A stretch of 64,000 bases of DNA from Yamagishiella unicocca (lineage: Eukaryota; Chlorophyta; Chlorophyceae; Chlamydomonadales; Volvocaceae), in NCBI GenBank assembly GCA_003116995.1, contig BDSL01000018.1:62001-126000 (forward strand). The letters are read 5' to 3'. The translations under genes and the position numbers were made by a program. Position 1 is the first letter of the stretch, and the number at the start of each line of letters is the position of its first letter. Positions 34,801 through 44,131 of the stretch are shown piece after piece. Under the pieces are notes generated by a model that did not search any database, was not told where the DNA came from, and saw nothing but the letters and a program-made list of their open reading frames with translations.

Positions 34801-36286
34801 GTGCGTGTGTGTGGATGTGTTTTAAGTATGCTGAGCTGTGTGTGTGTATGTGTGTGTGTATCCGCGAAGTAGCGCGTGCCTCAGCCGCGCGAAGTCCAGG
34901 GGGGTTAAGTGCCCGTGGTGTGTGTTGTCACAGCAGTGAGCTCTGCGGCTCGGTGCTAGCCGGCCCACATGCCTGCTGTCACCTCAAACACGTGAGTACC
35001 CGCCCACCCGCTGCTGCCTTACACACCGGTAATAAACACACAGATGTAAAACAAACAAACACACACACACACTGACGCGCACAGCCTCCCCCCCCCGCCC
35101 TCCAGCATGCATCTCAAAACGCCTGTTCTAAACGGTTTTTCGGGCATCCACGGGTCTTCCTCGAAACCCCCCCGCCCTCCTCTCTCTTCGCCGCCCCCCC
35201 CCGCAGGTGCTCCCAAGAGCGCCAAGAAATCCCCTCAGCCGCAGGAGCCCTCGCTGCCGGTGCCCATCCCTATGCCGCAGCCACCCACCGCCGCCTCCCG
35301 CCTGGAGCACATCAAGTCGGGGCGGCGGGCGGGCCAGCAGCGCTCCAAGCCGCCACCCAGCGAGCTGGGCGACCTGACGGGGGCGGCGGCGGGGGCCGAC
35401 GCGGCCGGCCACGCCCTCCCTCGAGCGCCCTCGCGCGGCAACGGACGCACCTCCGAAACCGGAATCGTGTCGTTGGGGCTGCGCAACAGCGTCACTGGTT
35501 TCGGAGGTGCCGGCGGCGGTGACGGCGCGCATGGGGAGGGGCGGATACACGGGCGGCGGCGGCATACGGTGGCGCACGACCTTGGAGGCCTTCACGGGCC
35601 CAATGGTGGCGGTGCTGCGGAGGGCGGGGGGCTGGACACGTCGGACGAGGGGTTCGAGGGCCTTGTGGTGAGTGGCGGGAGGGGCGGAGGGCAACGTCGC
35701 CGGCCAGGAGGAGGGGGGGTCGGGCGGTGGTACACTCAGGCATGCAACATTCGCAGGACGTGTGTGGCAATGATTTTATAACCCCAGCATGCTGGCTTTG
35801 AGGTTGGTGTTCCAATTGGAGGCAGGGGCAACGAAAACAAACGGTGTCAATGCGGACGTGTCCTGCGTACTGGGGTGACCCGTATCTCAATAGGGGCGGA
35901 TGTCGCAGCTGCGTCCCCTTCCCTGTCCTGAAACCCTAGAACCCTAAGCCCTCAACCCGGCACGTGCATCAACCCATTCAACCCAGCCAGCCTCGCTCAT
36001 CCCCCGCCGCGTCACCTGAACCCCAAACCCCAACCTCCGCCGCCCTTCCCCCCCCCCTGGACCCCCGCAGCACTACTCGGCAGACGCCGGCCGCATCAGT
36101 CGTGCGGACGCCGTTACCGTGGTCCTGCAGCCGCCGCCGCAGGCCCCTCTCAATGAGCGGCTGGCTCGCCTCAAGGGCCGCCTCGCGAGCGCCGCCGCCA
36201 TCGCGGCCCTGCCTCTCCCCGGCGACGGAGCGGCGCTGTCGGCACCGGCGGTCATGGCAGGGGGCGCGGGGGGCCACAAGCGATGA
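22835..36286 (+). CDS. KIN8: Kinesin-8 family motor (about 1047 aa, 23 exons)
   Basis: Exons: 22835-22891, 23539-23688, 25575-25646, 26188-26269, 26733-26792, 27100-27203, 27405-27524, 27765-27842, 28330-28374, 28711-28932, 29341-29552, 30166-30258, 30724-30851, 31062-31120, 31433-31525, 32011-32073, 32438-32506, 32890-32942, 33259-33364, 33757-33851, 34198-34703, 35207-35667, 36071-36286. The motor contains VGVRVRPL, P-loop GATGSGKT (residues 123-130), switch I SSSRSHA, switch [12 protein letters not shown] and neck [33 protein letters not shown] and [16 protein letters not shown], plus the coiled-coil parts [17 protein letters not shown] and [12 protein letters not shown], match plant kinesin-8A. 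Kinesin-8 motors walk to microtubule plus ends and limit microtubule length; a mitotic or flagellar role is inferred. The tail (from about residue 650) is low-complexity and poorly conserved. Exon 1 ([19 protein letters not shown]) is the least certain; in-frame ATGs at 23191 and 23326 are alternatives. The donor at 33365 is GC. Confidence 0.92.
25461..25510 (+). repeat. Dispersed intronic element, family B copy 1 (kinesin intron 2)
   Basis: CGACCATCCGCCAACTATCC, TGTCCTTGTCGCGTCGACGA, TTTTTATGCC. It matches 38900-38950 at about 44 of 50 positions. It ends 64 bp before the 3' splice site at 25574. Confidence 0.85.
26547..26690. repeat. Degenerate 17-bp repeat in a kinesin intron
   Basis: Variants of GACCCACATCACACTGTACC follow one another through the intron that precedes the P-loop exon. 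The copies differ from each other at several places. The array ends shortly before the acceptor at 26732. Confidence 0.75.
28236..28276 (+). repeat. Dispersed intronic element, family A, partial (kinesin intron)
   Basis: ACGGTTTTTTCTCGCATCCA followed by CGGGTCTTCCTCAAAACCC, in sense orientation, 53 bp before the 3' splice site at 28329. The other end of the same intron holds GAAGACCCG (27871-27879), complementary to its CGGGTCTTC (28256-28264). Confidence 0.8.
29272..29313 (+). repeat. Dispersed intronic element, family C copy 1 (kinesin intron)
   Basis: GGTTTTCCTTTCGTACACGG then GTTTTCCTTGCAACCCACC, ending 27 bp before the 3' splice site at 29340. Closely similar to 39847-39887. Confidence 0.8.
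29618..29702 (-). repeat. Dispersed intronic element, antisense form (kinesin intron)
   Basis: It runs GAGGAAAGCCCGTGG, AGAAACCGATTAGG, AAACCGTTTGGTATGC, GTTTGGAAATGCGTG. It matches the D2HGDH copy at 40284-40366 over most of its length and is a diverged reverse complement of family A. It lies 66 bp after the 5' splice site. Confidence 0.75.
32151..32175 (+). repeat. Dispersed intronic element, family D copy 2 (kinesin intron)
   Basis: AGGAGGGTGGCATAAAAACC then GTTGA, 78 bp after the 5' splice site at 32073. Confidence 0.6.
35102..35169 (+). repeat. Dispersed intronic element, family A copy 2 (kinesin intron)
   Basis: Nearly the same 68 bp as at 2354-2422. It is in sense orientation here and ends 37 bp before the 3' splice site at 35206. 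Confidence 0.85.
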
Positions 36287-38086
36287 GCTGGCGGCGGTAC
36301 GCCGGCCGGCGGTGCTGGGCCTTACGCCCGCGCCCATCCCGGTGATGCAGCGGCCATACACCCGCCAGCGGTGTTGCTGGGTCAGGCGAGGTGAGGTGAG
36401 GTCTCTCTGGCGTCGCCTCCGGTGGCGTTGGCGGTGTGGTGTGGTGTGGCGCAGGGTGAGGTGAGCAGGCTAGTCCGGTGATCAGGGCTGGCGGCGGGTG
36501 GGGGCCACGGCCCGCCGCCGCCGCCGCCGCCGCACAAATCAGCTGCGGTGTGGTGAGGTGGCAACTGACTTCGCATCGGCGGTGTTGTCTGACGAGTTCT
36601 GGTGCGGAGAGTGGGTCGTCATTGGCACGAGCGCGGAACAGCTGGCAGGGCTTCTTTTCATCGCAGGCAGGCAGTGAGAGGGGCTGCTGGAGCCGGAAGG
36701 GGGTGATCGAGGGGAGGGTAATGGCGAGGAGGGAGACGCCGGGGGGGGGGTAGATCGGTAGAACCCTTGGGTTCGTGAGCAGTTGGGGGGGGGAACGGTG
36801 GATGGATTTTGTTTGTGTGTGTTTGTGTCCCAATTTATCAAATTTATTGCGCGGCGGGGCGGCGGTTGGCGCCGAGGGCCGAGCAGCGGTGAGACAGAAC
36901 GACGCGTGTGTGTGTGCACGCGGTGTACGGCAGATGACGGCGTACAGTCCCCGGCGGGGGGTGGGTGGAGGTAGGGAGACCGTCATATTGTGTGCGCGGC
37001 AGACTAAATGTGACGTGGTGGTTGCCACGGTTATTTCTCGCATACTCTCCTCATCTTACGTCTCGGGACGAAAGCTCCTCCTCCTACTTTATTCCGCCCG
37101 TCCCATCCGCGCGGCGGCTCTCCACCCCGCCCTCTGCTGCTGTGGGCTGTGTTTCGCTGCCGCAAAGTGCTGCTGCTGCTGCTGCCCTCTGCCCGCGTCC
37201 CTTTGCTTCCCGTTTGGGGAGAATGGGACTCCGGGACAAGGTGAGGGGCGGCGCGGCTAGGAGCGCGTGGGGGGAACGGCGGGAGGGCTACTGGCGAGCC
37301 AGGCTAAGGGGCCAGCAATCGACTATCTGGGTGTATATCTTGTTCATGTTCTTCATCTTGCGCGACTACCGTAGAATGGCTCGCTGCATGACCTTTCTTG
37401 TGAAGGAGTGGAATGTTTTCTACTCCCAACCGAGCAGGCGCAGCTAGAGGCGTCGCGAGGGCAGAGCATCGGTGGTGGTGGCGAGGTTTCAGGCGAAGCC
37501 GTTTAGGGTTCGGGTGATATGGAGGGCGAGGGCCACGTGGGCTGGCAGGATCCGAGGCGAGCAGACCGTTTAAAGGAAAGGACCGCAGCGTGGCCCCGAG
37601 GTTTCTGGGGATGTAGCCAGTGGCCGGCCGGTGGTGGCAGAAACTGAGCGACACTGCGGTAGGGCGCGGCACGTTGGTGAGTTGATGGCGCGGGCGGTGG
37701 TGTAGACCATGATGGGAAAGGTGTCTCCGTGAGGAGCGTTTGCCGCGGTGCGATACGTCTGTGTTGTGATGACGCGAACTGAGACGCAGCAAGGCGGGCC
37801 ATAAAGCGGATGCGCGCATCGGCAAACTGCGAGGTCCCGCGGGACTTTAATGCTCTCGAGGCTGACACGACATGACTCTTCTCCAAGAGGTTTCAGCCGT
37901 ATGCATAAAAGTATTATACTGCTTTTGACTGCTAAATAGTATGGGCTTATCATTGTAAGACCACGGGGTCCGCAAGTCCAAAATCCGTCGTCTCGTTGTC
38001 GCGCGACGCCAGCTGCCACGTCCGTCCGACCGAGCGCAAGTGTTATTGCGTTGATGAGGTTATAGTGCTAAGAGTATACGAAGACG
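36287..38086. other. 3' region of kinesin-8 and upstream region of D2HGDH
   Basis: 1.8 kb between two genes on the same strand. The first part should be a long GC-rich 3' UTR. It includes a (CCG)n-type run near 36518, a poly-G run near 36740 and a (CTG)n-like run near 37170. The part just before 38087 is A/T-richer and is the likely D2HGDH promoter. No exon with recognisable motifs is seen. Confidence 0.4.
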
Positions 38087-41000
38087 ATGCTCGCTCGTGC
38101 CAGCATCGCGTGGCCGGTCGCCGCATGCCGCTGCGGGCTTCGGTTGCTGCACACAGCAATAGAGCGGAACCCAGCTTTCGCACATATATCGGAAAAAGAC
38201 GTCGCCTTCTTTGAGCAGCTGCTTGGTGGTACTGGGGTTGTCACTGACCCGGATGCACTGGAGCCATTCAACCGGTGCGTGCCTCCGAAAACGGGAGCTC
38301 CGCGTGTACGCAACCCAGTCAATTTCGTTAGCACCTTAGCCACGAGTTTCTAGCGCGCGCACCCAACCTGCCGTTGCGTGCTTCCTCCTCATGCAGAGAC
38401 TGGCAGAAGAAGTATGTGGGCAGCTCAAAGCTGGCGCTTCGGCCACGCACCACAGAGCAGGTGCGGTGCTGAGCGGCGCTGAGCGGACAAACACACAAAC
38501 ACACACTCGGCGGGGCGGGGGGGGGAGGGCGCAAGGGACAGCGTGAACCCGATGTTCTCCGGGCTTTAACATTGCGACGTAGGTCTAGTCCAGTCGCCCT
38601 CGGGTTCATACCCACGCTCCCAAGCTCACCAGCAACAGCAAATCGACCCGGTGCGCCACCAGCAGTCGCAAGCGCTCTCTCTGCCCGCCGCAGCGCCCCT
38701 CCCTGGCGTCCAAATTGGATGCCTTCAGACTGATTGTCGCATCCCTTCCAACATCAACATCACCCCCGCCACCAACACCACACGCACTGCGCTGCGGTCT
38801 CCCCTCCTCCCCCCCTCCCGCCTCCCGCCTCCCGCCTCCCCCCTCTCGCCTCCCGCCTGCCTCCTCCTTTCCCTCCTCACCCTCCACCCTTCCCCTCCTC
38901 GACCATGCGCCAACTGTCCTGTCCTTCTCGCGTCGACGGTTTTTCTGCGCCTCCCCCCTCGCGGCCCCCTCCTCGCCCCCCACCCCCGCCTGTCAGGTGT
39001 CCGAGGTTCTTCGCTACTGCTCCTCCCGGCGGCTGGCGGTGGTGCCCCAGGGCGGCAACACGGGCCTCGTGGGCGGCAGCGTGCCTGTGTTTGACGAGGT
39101 GGTGGTCAGCACCGGGGCAATGAACCGGGTGCTGGACTTCGACGAGGTGAGCCCCCGGGGGAACGGCGGGGAGGCCAGGGTGTGTATGGTGTATGAGGAT
39201 TGAAACCCCCTCGCCTACGCCTTGGTGTACGGTATGTGCGTACGGAGGCGGGAGGGGCGCCGCAGGTTCGACCGGTCTGGGTTGTGCCTGGCCTGGCGGC
39301 CCCCTTGCCTTAGATCGGCGCGCTGCACCTCCGCAATAACACGGTACCACACACCGCGCCACCCGCAATCCGCCCTCACCCCCCTGGTTCGGCCCTCACC
39401 GCCCCGGCTCGGCCCCCATCTCCCTCCCGCAGGTGTCAGGCACCATGATCGCTCAGGCGGGATGCGTGCTGCAGGCGATGGACGAGTACGCGGGGCAGCG
39501 GGGGTACATGATGCCGCTGGACCTGGGTGGGTGGCCAGGGAAGGGAACCTCGTGTACGCGTAAACATCCGGTTGTGACAGACGTCTGGGGATGCATGCTG
39601 GACCCGGGTGGGGGGATGGGGGGGTGAAGCGTTGGGTGACGCGGTGGGGGGGGGTTGATGCGCTGGCTGGCCGCAAGGCGGGGCGGGGCGGCGAGGTCCT
39701 TGGGTGTTTCTGTGTTTTCCCCCAAATAATCGTGGTGCGGTGATGTCGGTCGAGGCCGTTAGTGAGTGAGCTGCGAGACCGCGGCGGCAGATCCAGGCAG
39801 CTGGGGCATGCATGGACGGCCCCCCCCTCTCCCCCACCATCTGTTTACGGTTTTGCCTTCGTACACGGGTTTTCCTTGCAATTCACCTGTTCACGGGCTT
39901 CCCTCAACCCCACCTGTCCCCGCTACATCCGCAGGCGCCAAGGGCAGCTGCCAGATCGGCGGCAACGTGTCCACCAACGCCGGGGGCCTGAGGCTGGTTC
40001 GCTACGGCTCCCTGCACGGCAGCGTGCTGGGGCTGGAGGTGGTGCTGCCGGAGCCGCTACTGCCGGGAGGCGGCGGCGGCAGCGGGTCGCCAGGGGCGGC
40101 GGCGGCAGTAGCAGCAGCGGTGGGGGCGGGGGCGGGGGCGGGGACCTCCAGGGAGGACGTCGACGGCCGCGTGCTGGACCTGCTGCGCTCGCTGCGGAAG
40201 GACAACACGGGCTTTGACCTGAAGCAGCTGTTCATCGGCGCGGAGGGGACGCTGGGTGGGTGGCTGGCTGGCTGGGTGGCTGGCTGGGGGGTTGTGAGGA
40301 AAGAGCGTGTAATAGGAAGCCGATTGGGAAACCGTTTGGTATGCGCGTTTGGAGACGCATGCTGGGTGGGTGGGCCGGTGGGTGGATTGGATAGGGACGT
40401 AACTCGTGAGCTGAATCGGAGTAATAACAGTGGTAGCTAGGTGCGCGGCTGGGTGGGTGGAAAGGAAGCCGGCTGGGTGGGTGGGGTGGTGGATTCTCCG
40501 TCTCTGTGACGTTGAGCTGAGTAGATTTCGAGGGTGGAAGCGGCGGTCCAGAACGAGAACCCCTTGCGGCGGCTGGACGCGTCGTCTCTTCCACGTCATT
40601 TCGACGGGTTTCCCCGCTTTACCCCCCCCACCCCTCACCCGCCCGGCCCCGCTGCAGGCCTCGTCACCGCAGTAGCCATTCAGTGCGTCCCCCGCCCCGC
40701 CTCCGTGCAGCTGGCGCTGCTGGCCTGCCCTTCCTTCCGTGATGTTACTGCCACGCTGAGGGCCGCCAAGCGGCGCCTGGGCGAGGTGCTATCCGCGGTG
40801 GAGTTCCTGGACGCCGCCTGCTCGGAGCTGGCCAGCACACACCTGGAGGGGGTGCGCAACCCGCTGCTGCTGGCGGGGGGTGCAGGAGGCGCGGTGACCC
40901 ACGGGTCGCCGTTCTACATGCTGGTCGAGACGCACGGCAGCAACCAGGAGCACGACCAGCAGAAGATGGAGCAGTTCCTGGAGGTGGGGTATGGGGGTTG

Positions 41001-42644
41001 GGGTATGGCGTGGAGATGGCACCCGGTGGATGGACAGAGGAGCAGGGGCGATACCAGCAGGAGGTTTTAGGGAGGGGAGCAGAGGTGGGTGTGTCTTCAA
41101 TGCCGACGCTTGAGTTGGGGGCTTATGAGGTAGCTGGCAAGGGGTCAGGGGCGGTGGACATGGTTGCCGGGCTCTGGGGACGGTTCGCGCCACATTTTTT
41201 CCGGCCCCTTTCCGACCCCTCTAGCAACGTCGCAAGCAGGGGCAGTGGGCCACACGCCTCCGGACCATCCGTGGCTTCTGACCGGGGCACCATCCCCTGC
41301 CGGCCCTCCCGGCCCACATGCAAAATGCAACCCACTGCATGCTAGGAATCCTTTCATTTTCCTCCAGCTTGTAGATTTCCCTAATCACTTTCGTTTCGCG
41401 AGTTTCCTCTCTGCCCCGACTACGGCACATGGCGCTCCAGGGAGCCCCCCTTTCCTGCCTCGTTTCACTGATTTCCTCTCCACCCACCGACGGTCCCGGG
41501 GCAGGCCGTGATGGAGGAGGGCAGTGTGAGCGACGGCACCCTGGCGACCAGCGAGACGCAGGCCAAGGCCATCTGGCGACTGCGGGAGGGTATTGCGGAG
41601 GCGCTGGCGCGGAGAGGTGCGCGCTGATCGGGCAGAGAGCGGGTGGGAGGGCGGGCAACATGATGGGATATGGCGGGGCCAGGTGTAGGGTTTTAAGGGG
41701 GATTGACACCCGGTTTTGACCAAGGAGGAGATGGGGGGCTACAGGTATCGGGGACCACCGCACCACCGAAAGGGCCTGGTTGATTCGAGGGCCTGGTTCC
41801 AGTGCCTGGTTCCAGTGTGGAGCTGCAGCTGAGGCTGTACGACGGCGATGTGTTCTGGGGCGCCATCCTTTTCATGCAGGCGCCGTGTACAAGTACGACG
41901 TGAGCCTGCCCACCACCACCATGTACGACCTAGTGGAGGTGCTGCGGCGGCGGCTGGCGGCGGCGGGCCTCGGGCCGCAGGCGGGGGTGGAGGTGGTGGG
42001 TTACGGCCACATCGGCGACGGCAACCTGCACCTTAACATCTCGGCGCCGAGGTGGGTCGGTGGGTCGATGGGTCGGTGGGTCGGTGGGTCGGTGGCTCGG
42101 TGGCTCAGTACAGGGGGAAACGAGTGGGTAGCGAAGGAAGCCGTGGAAGCGACATGGCAGGCAAGAGGGAATTCGCCAGGAGTGTGTTGAGGAAAGCCCA
42201 TGGGTGGGTGGGTTCGAGGAAGACCATGGGTGGGTGGGTGGCGTTGGTGAGAGCCTTGGCTGGGTGGGTAGGCCAGGGGCGGAGGAGGCGGCAAGAGGGT
42301 TCGAGACAGGGGGGCGATGCCGTAGGGAGCGCCGGACGGATGCATTCGCACGCTGCCTCCAACCGCTTCCAACTGCCTCCAACCGCCTTTAACCGGCGGT
42401 TCTGTACGACAGGTACGACGATCGTCTCCTGTCGCTCATCGAGCCCTTTGTGTACGAGTACGTGCGCGGCCACAACGGCAGCATCTCGGCGGAGCACGGC
42501 ATCGGCCTCATGAAGGCGGGGTGCCTGTCGTACAGCAAGGGGCCGGTGGCGGTGGAGCTGATGCGGCGCATCAAGGAGGTGGTCGACCCGTACGGCATCA
42601 TGAACCCGTACAAGGTCCTTCCTCCCCGACCTACCGAGGCGTAG
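38087..42644 (+). CDS. D2HGDH: Mitochondrial D-2-hydroxyglutarate dehydrogenase (552 aa)
   Basis: Exons are 38087-38274, 38397-38460, 38997-39146, 39433-39526, 39935-40255, 40658-40983, 41505-41616, 41880-42051 and 42413-42644, 1659 nt. The N-terminus ([19 protein letters not shown]) is a typical mitochondrial presequence. The FAD-binding half has [31 protein letters not shown] and [19 protein letters not shown]. The catalytic half has [14 protein letters not shown] and [19 protein letters not shown], whose His/Glu residues hold the active-site metal, and it ends IMNPYKVLP. The enzyme oxidises D-2-hydroxyglutarate to 2-oxoglutarate and in plants passes electrons to the electron-transfer flavoprotein. 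A Gly/Ala-rich insertion of about 35 residues in exon 5 is unusual and probably a surface loop. Two TGTAA signals follow at 42816 and 42827. Several introns carry dispersed intronic elements. The identification is firm, and all catalytic motifs are intact. Confidence 0.95.
38900..38950 (+). repeat. Dispersed intronic element, family B copy 2 (D2HGDH intron 2)
   Basis: CGACCATGCGCCAACTGTCC, TGTCCTTCTCGCGTCGACGG, TTTTTCTGCGC. It is sense to the gene and ends 46 bp before the 3' splice site at 38996. Confidence 0.85.
39548..39602 (-). repeat. Dispersed intronic element, antisense diverged copy (D2HGDH intron 4)
   Basis: CCTCGTGTACGCGTAAAC and GACGTCTGGGGATGCATGCT. The GATGCATGCTGG end is shared with family A. 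It lies 22 bp after the 5' splice site. The opposite end of the intron carries the family C copy with a complementary CGTACACGGG core. Confidence 0.55.
39847..39887 (+). repeat. Dispersed intronic element, family C copy 2 (D2HGDH intron 4)
   Basis: CGGTTTTGCCTTCGTACACG then GGTTTTCCTTGCAATTCACC, ending 47 bp before the 3' splice site at 39934. Confidence 0.8.
40284..40366 (-). repeat. Dispersed intronic element, antisense form (D2HGDH intron 5)
   Basis: GAGGAAAGAGCGTG, AAGCCGATTGGG, AAACCGTTTGGTATGCGCG, TTTGGAGACGCATGCTGG. It lies 28 bp after the 5' splice site at 40255 and is closely similar to 29618-29702. Confidence 0.75.
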
Positions 42645-44131
42645 CGCCTGCGGGAGCGTGTTCTCGTGTCGACGTCCTGAGAGGTCTGCGGCGTTCCCAG
42701 GGCCCCGGCGATGCACATGGCACCTGGGTGCCAAGGTCACCGTCGTCGCCGCGGTTGTACGCCGGAACCGCTGAGCGTAGGCTTGCAGGTAGCGCCTCTT
42801 GAGGCTGTGTGTTCTTGTAAAATATGTGTAAAGCGGCGAGGGAGGGCTCGTGACCTTTCACGGCAGCAGGGGGCGTCGAAAGCCGCCTGGTGATGTGGTA
42901 TCCTTCCGTGACTCCTCTGTGGGAGCCAATGGCCGTGATGTGAACATGTTGTCAGGCTTGTCCGCGTGTTGAGCTTTTGAGAGACACCGAGAGCATCAGC
43001 AACACAATGCATTGGGCCGCGGCCTCTCAGCAGTGCAAATGGTGCATGTATGTATGTATGGCAGGTAGGGCTATAGCGAGTTGCAGCCTCCCGCTGATTC
43101 CCGCTGGCTAGTTTTGATATCCGCTGGCTAGTTTTGATAGTTTTGGCCCTGCGGCGGGTGTTTTTGGAGATAACAGAAGATGACTAGAGACGAAACCCTG
43201 GGGCGGGTGTGTGGTGGCGGTGCCAAAGAATGGGCCAGCCGACGCACACGTACCTCCGAGACGTGAGCAAAGGTGCGGAGTAAGGATACTGCGATGCCTA
43301 GTCAACAAATGCGGGGTGTATTAGCTGAAGGCCTAAGGCCTGACGTCATCATATGGGGGCCATGCGCCTCTGCTAGGTGTTGAAGGTGTTGATGCGGGGT
43401 CCTTACACTCGTTGGTTTGGATTGGATGTGGGTTCCGCTAGGGACCCCCCACCACGCCGTGCTGTCAACTCATATCCCCATCACCAACACAGCCATCGCT
43501 ACCAATACCGATACATGCTCCACGAGCCGCCACTCGCTCCAGGGAGCCCGCGCGGCCCCTCAACCCAACACCCCCCCTCCCCACATGTGTTATGTGGTCC
43601 ACGAGTATCCTAGCTATCCCCCTAGCCCCCCCTTGCTGGTGTACAAGCCCAGCTCGCATCTGCCCTTCCGGGAGGCCCCCCCGCGGCAGCCGCCCTCGGT
43701 ACCCGTACCCCTCGAGTGATGCGGCGCCCGCCCGGCGAAACGCCCGTGCCCACGGACAGGCGAGGCGCTCAAGATCACCTGGTGCGGGTTCCGTAGAAGA
43801 GAGCCTCAAGAGCCATAACCTCTTTCAGCGTGTGCACGGCCTGCACCGTCTATACGCTCACGGCTGGAGCAAAGAGAGCACGCCTTCCAGCGGTTCACGC
43901 CTCCATCGCACCGTCAAGCCTCCCTGCCCAGCTCACGTCACACGCGCACTGCCAGAAGTCCGTCGCGCGAAAGCGGAAGCAGCGCCGGTCCGCTGGGGCA
44001 GCGATCGCGACACTTCCCCCTGCCCGCGGGCGATTGACGGGCGAAGCCCAGATGCCCGTAACCCTCCCGCAACCCTTGCAAGCCTGCTGGCTGCTGCCAG
44101 GCAACGCAGCTGCTGTCCGCAGCCCCGCGCT
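42645..44131. other. Convergent interval between D2HGDH and OLA1
   Basis: About 1.5 kb that should hold two 3' UTRs. At 43101-43140 a 20-bp unit, CCGCTGGCTAGTTTTGATAK, is present twice in tandem. A proline-rich open frame ends at 43719 but has no recognisable motif or supporting splice sites, so I do not call it a gene. Confidence 0.4.
42816..42831 (+). terminator. TGTAA poly(A)-type signals after D2HGDH
   Basis: Two TGTAA pentamers at 42816-42820 and 42827-42831 lie 172-187 bases after the stop codon. TGTAA is the usual polyadenylation signal of Chlamydomonas-type algae. The 3' end of the mRNA is expected 10-20 bases further on. Confidence 0.6.
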
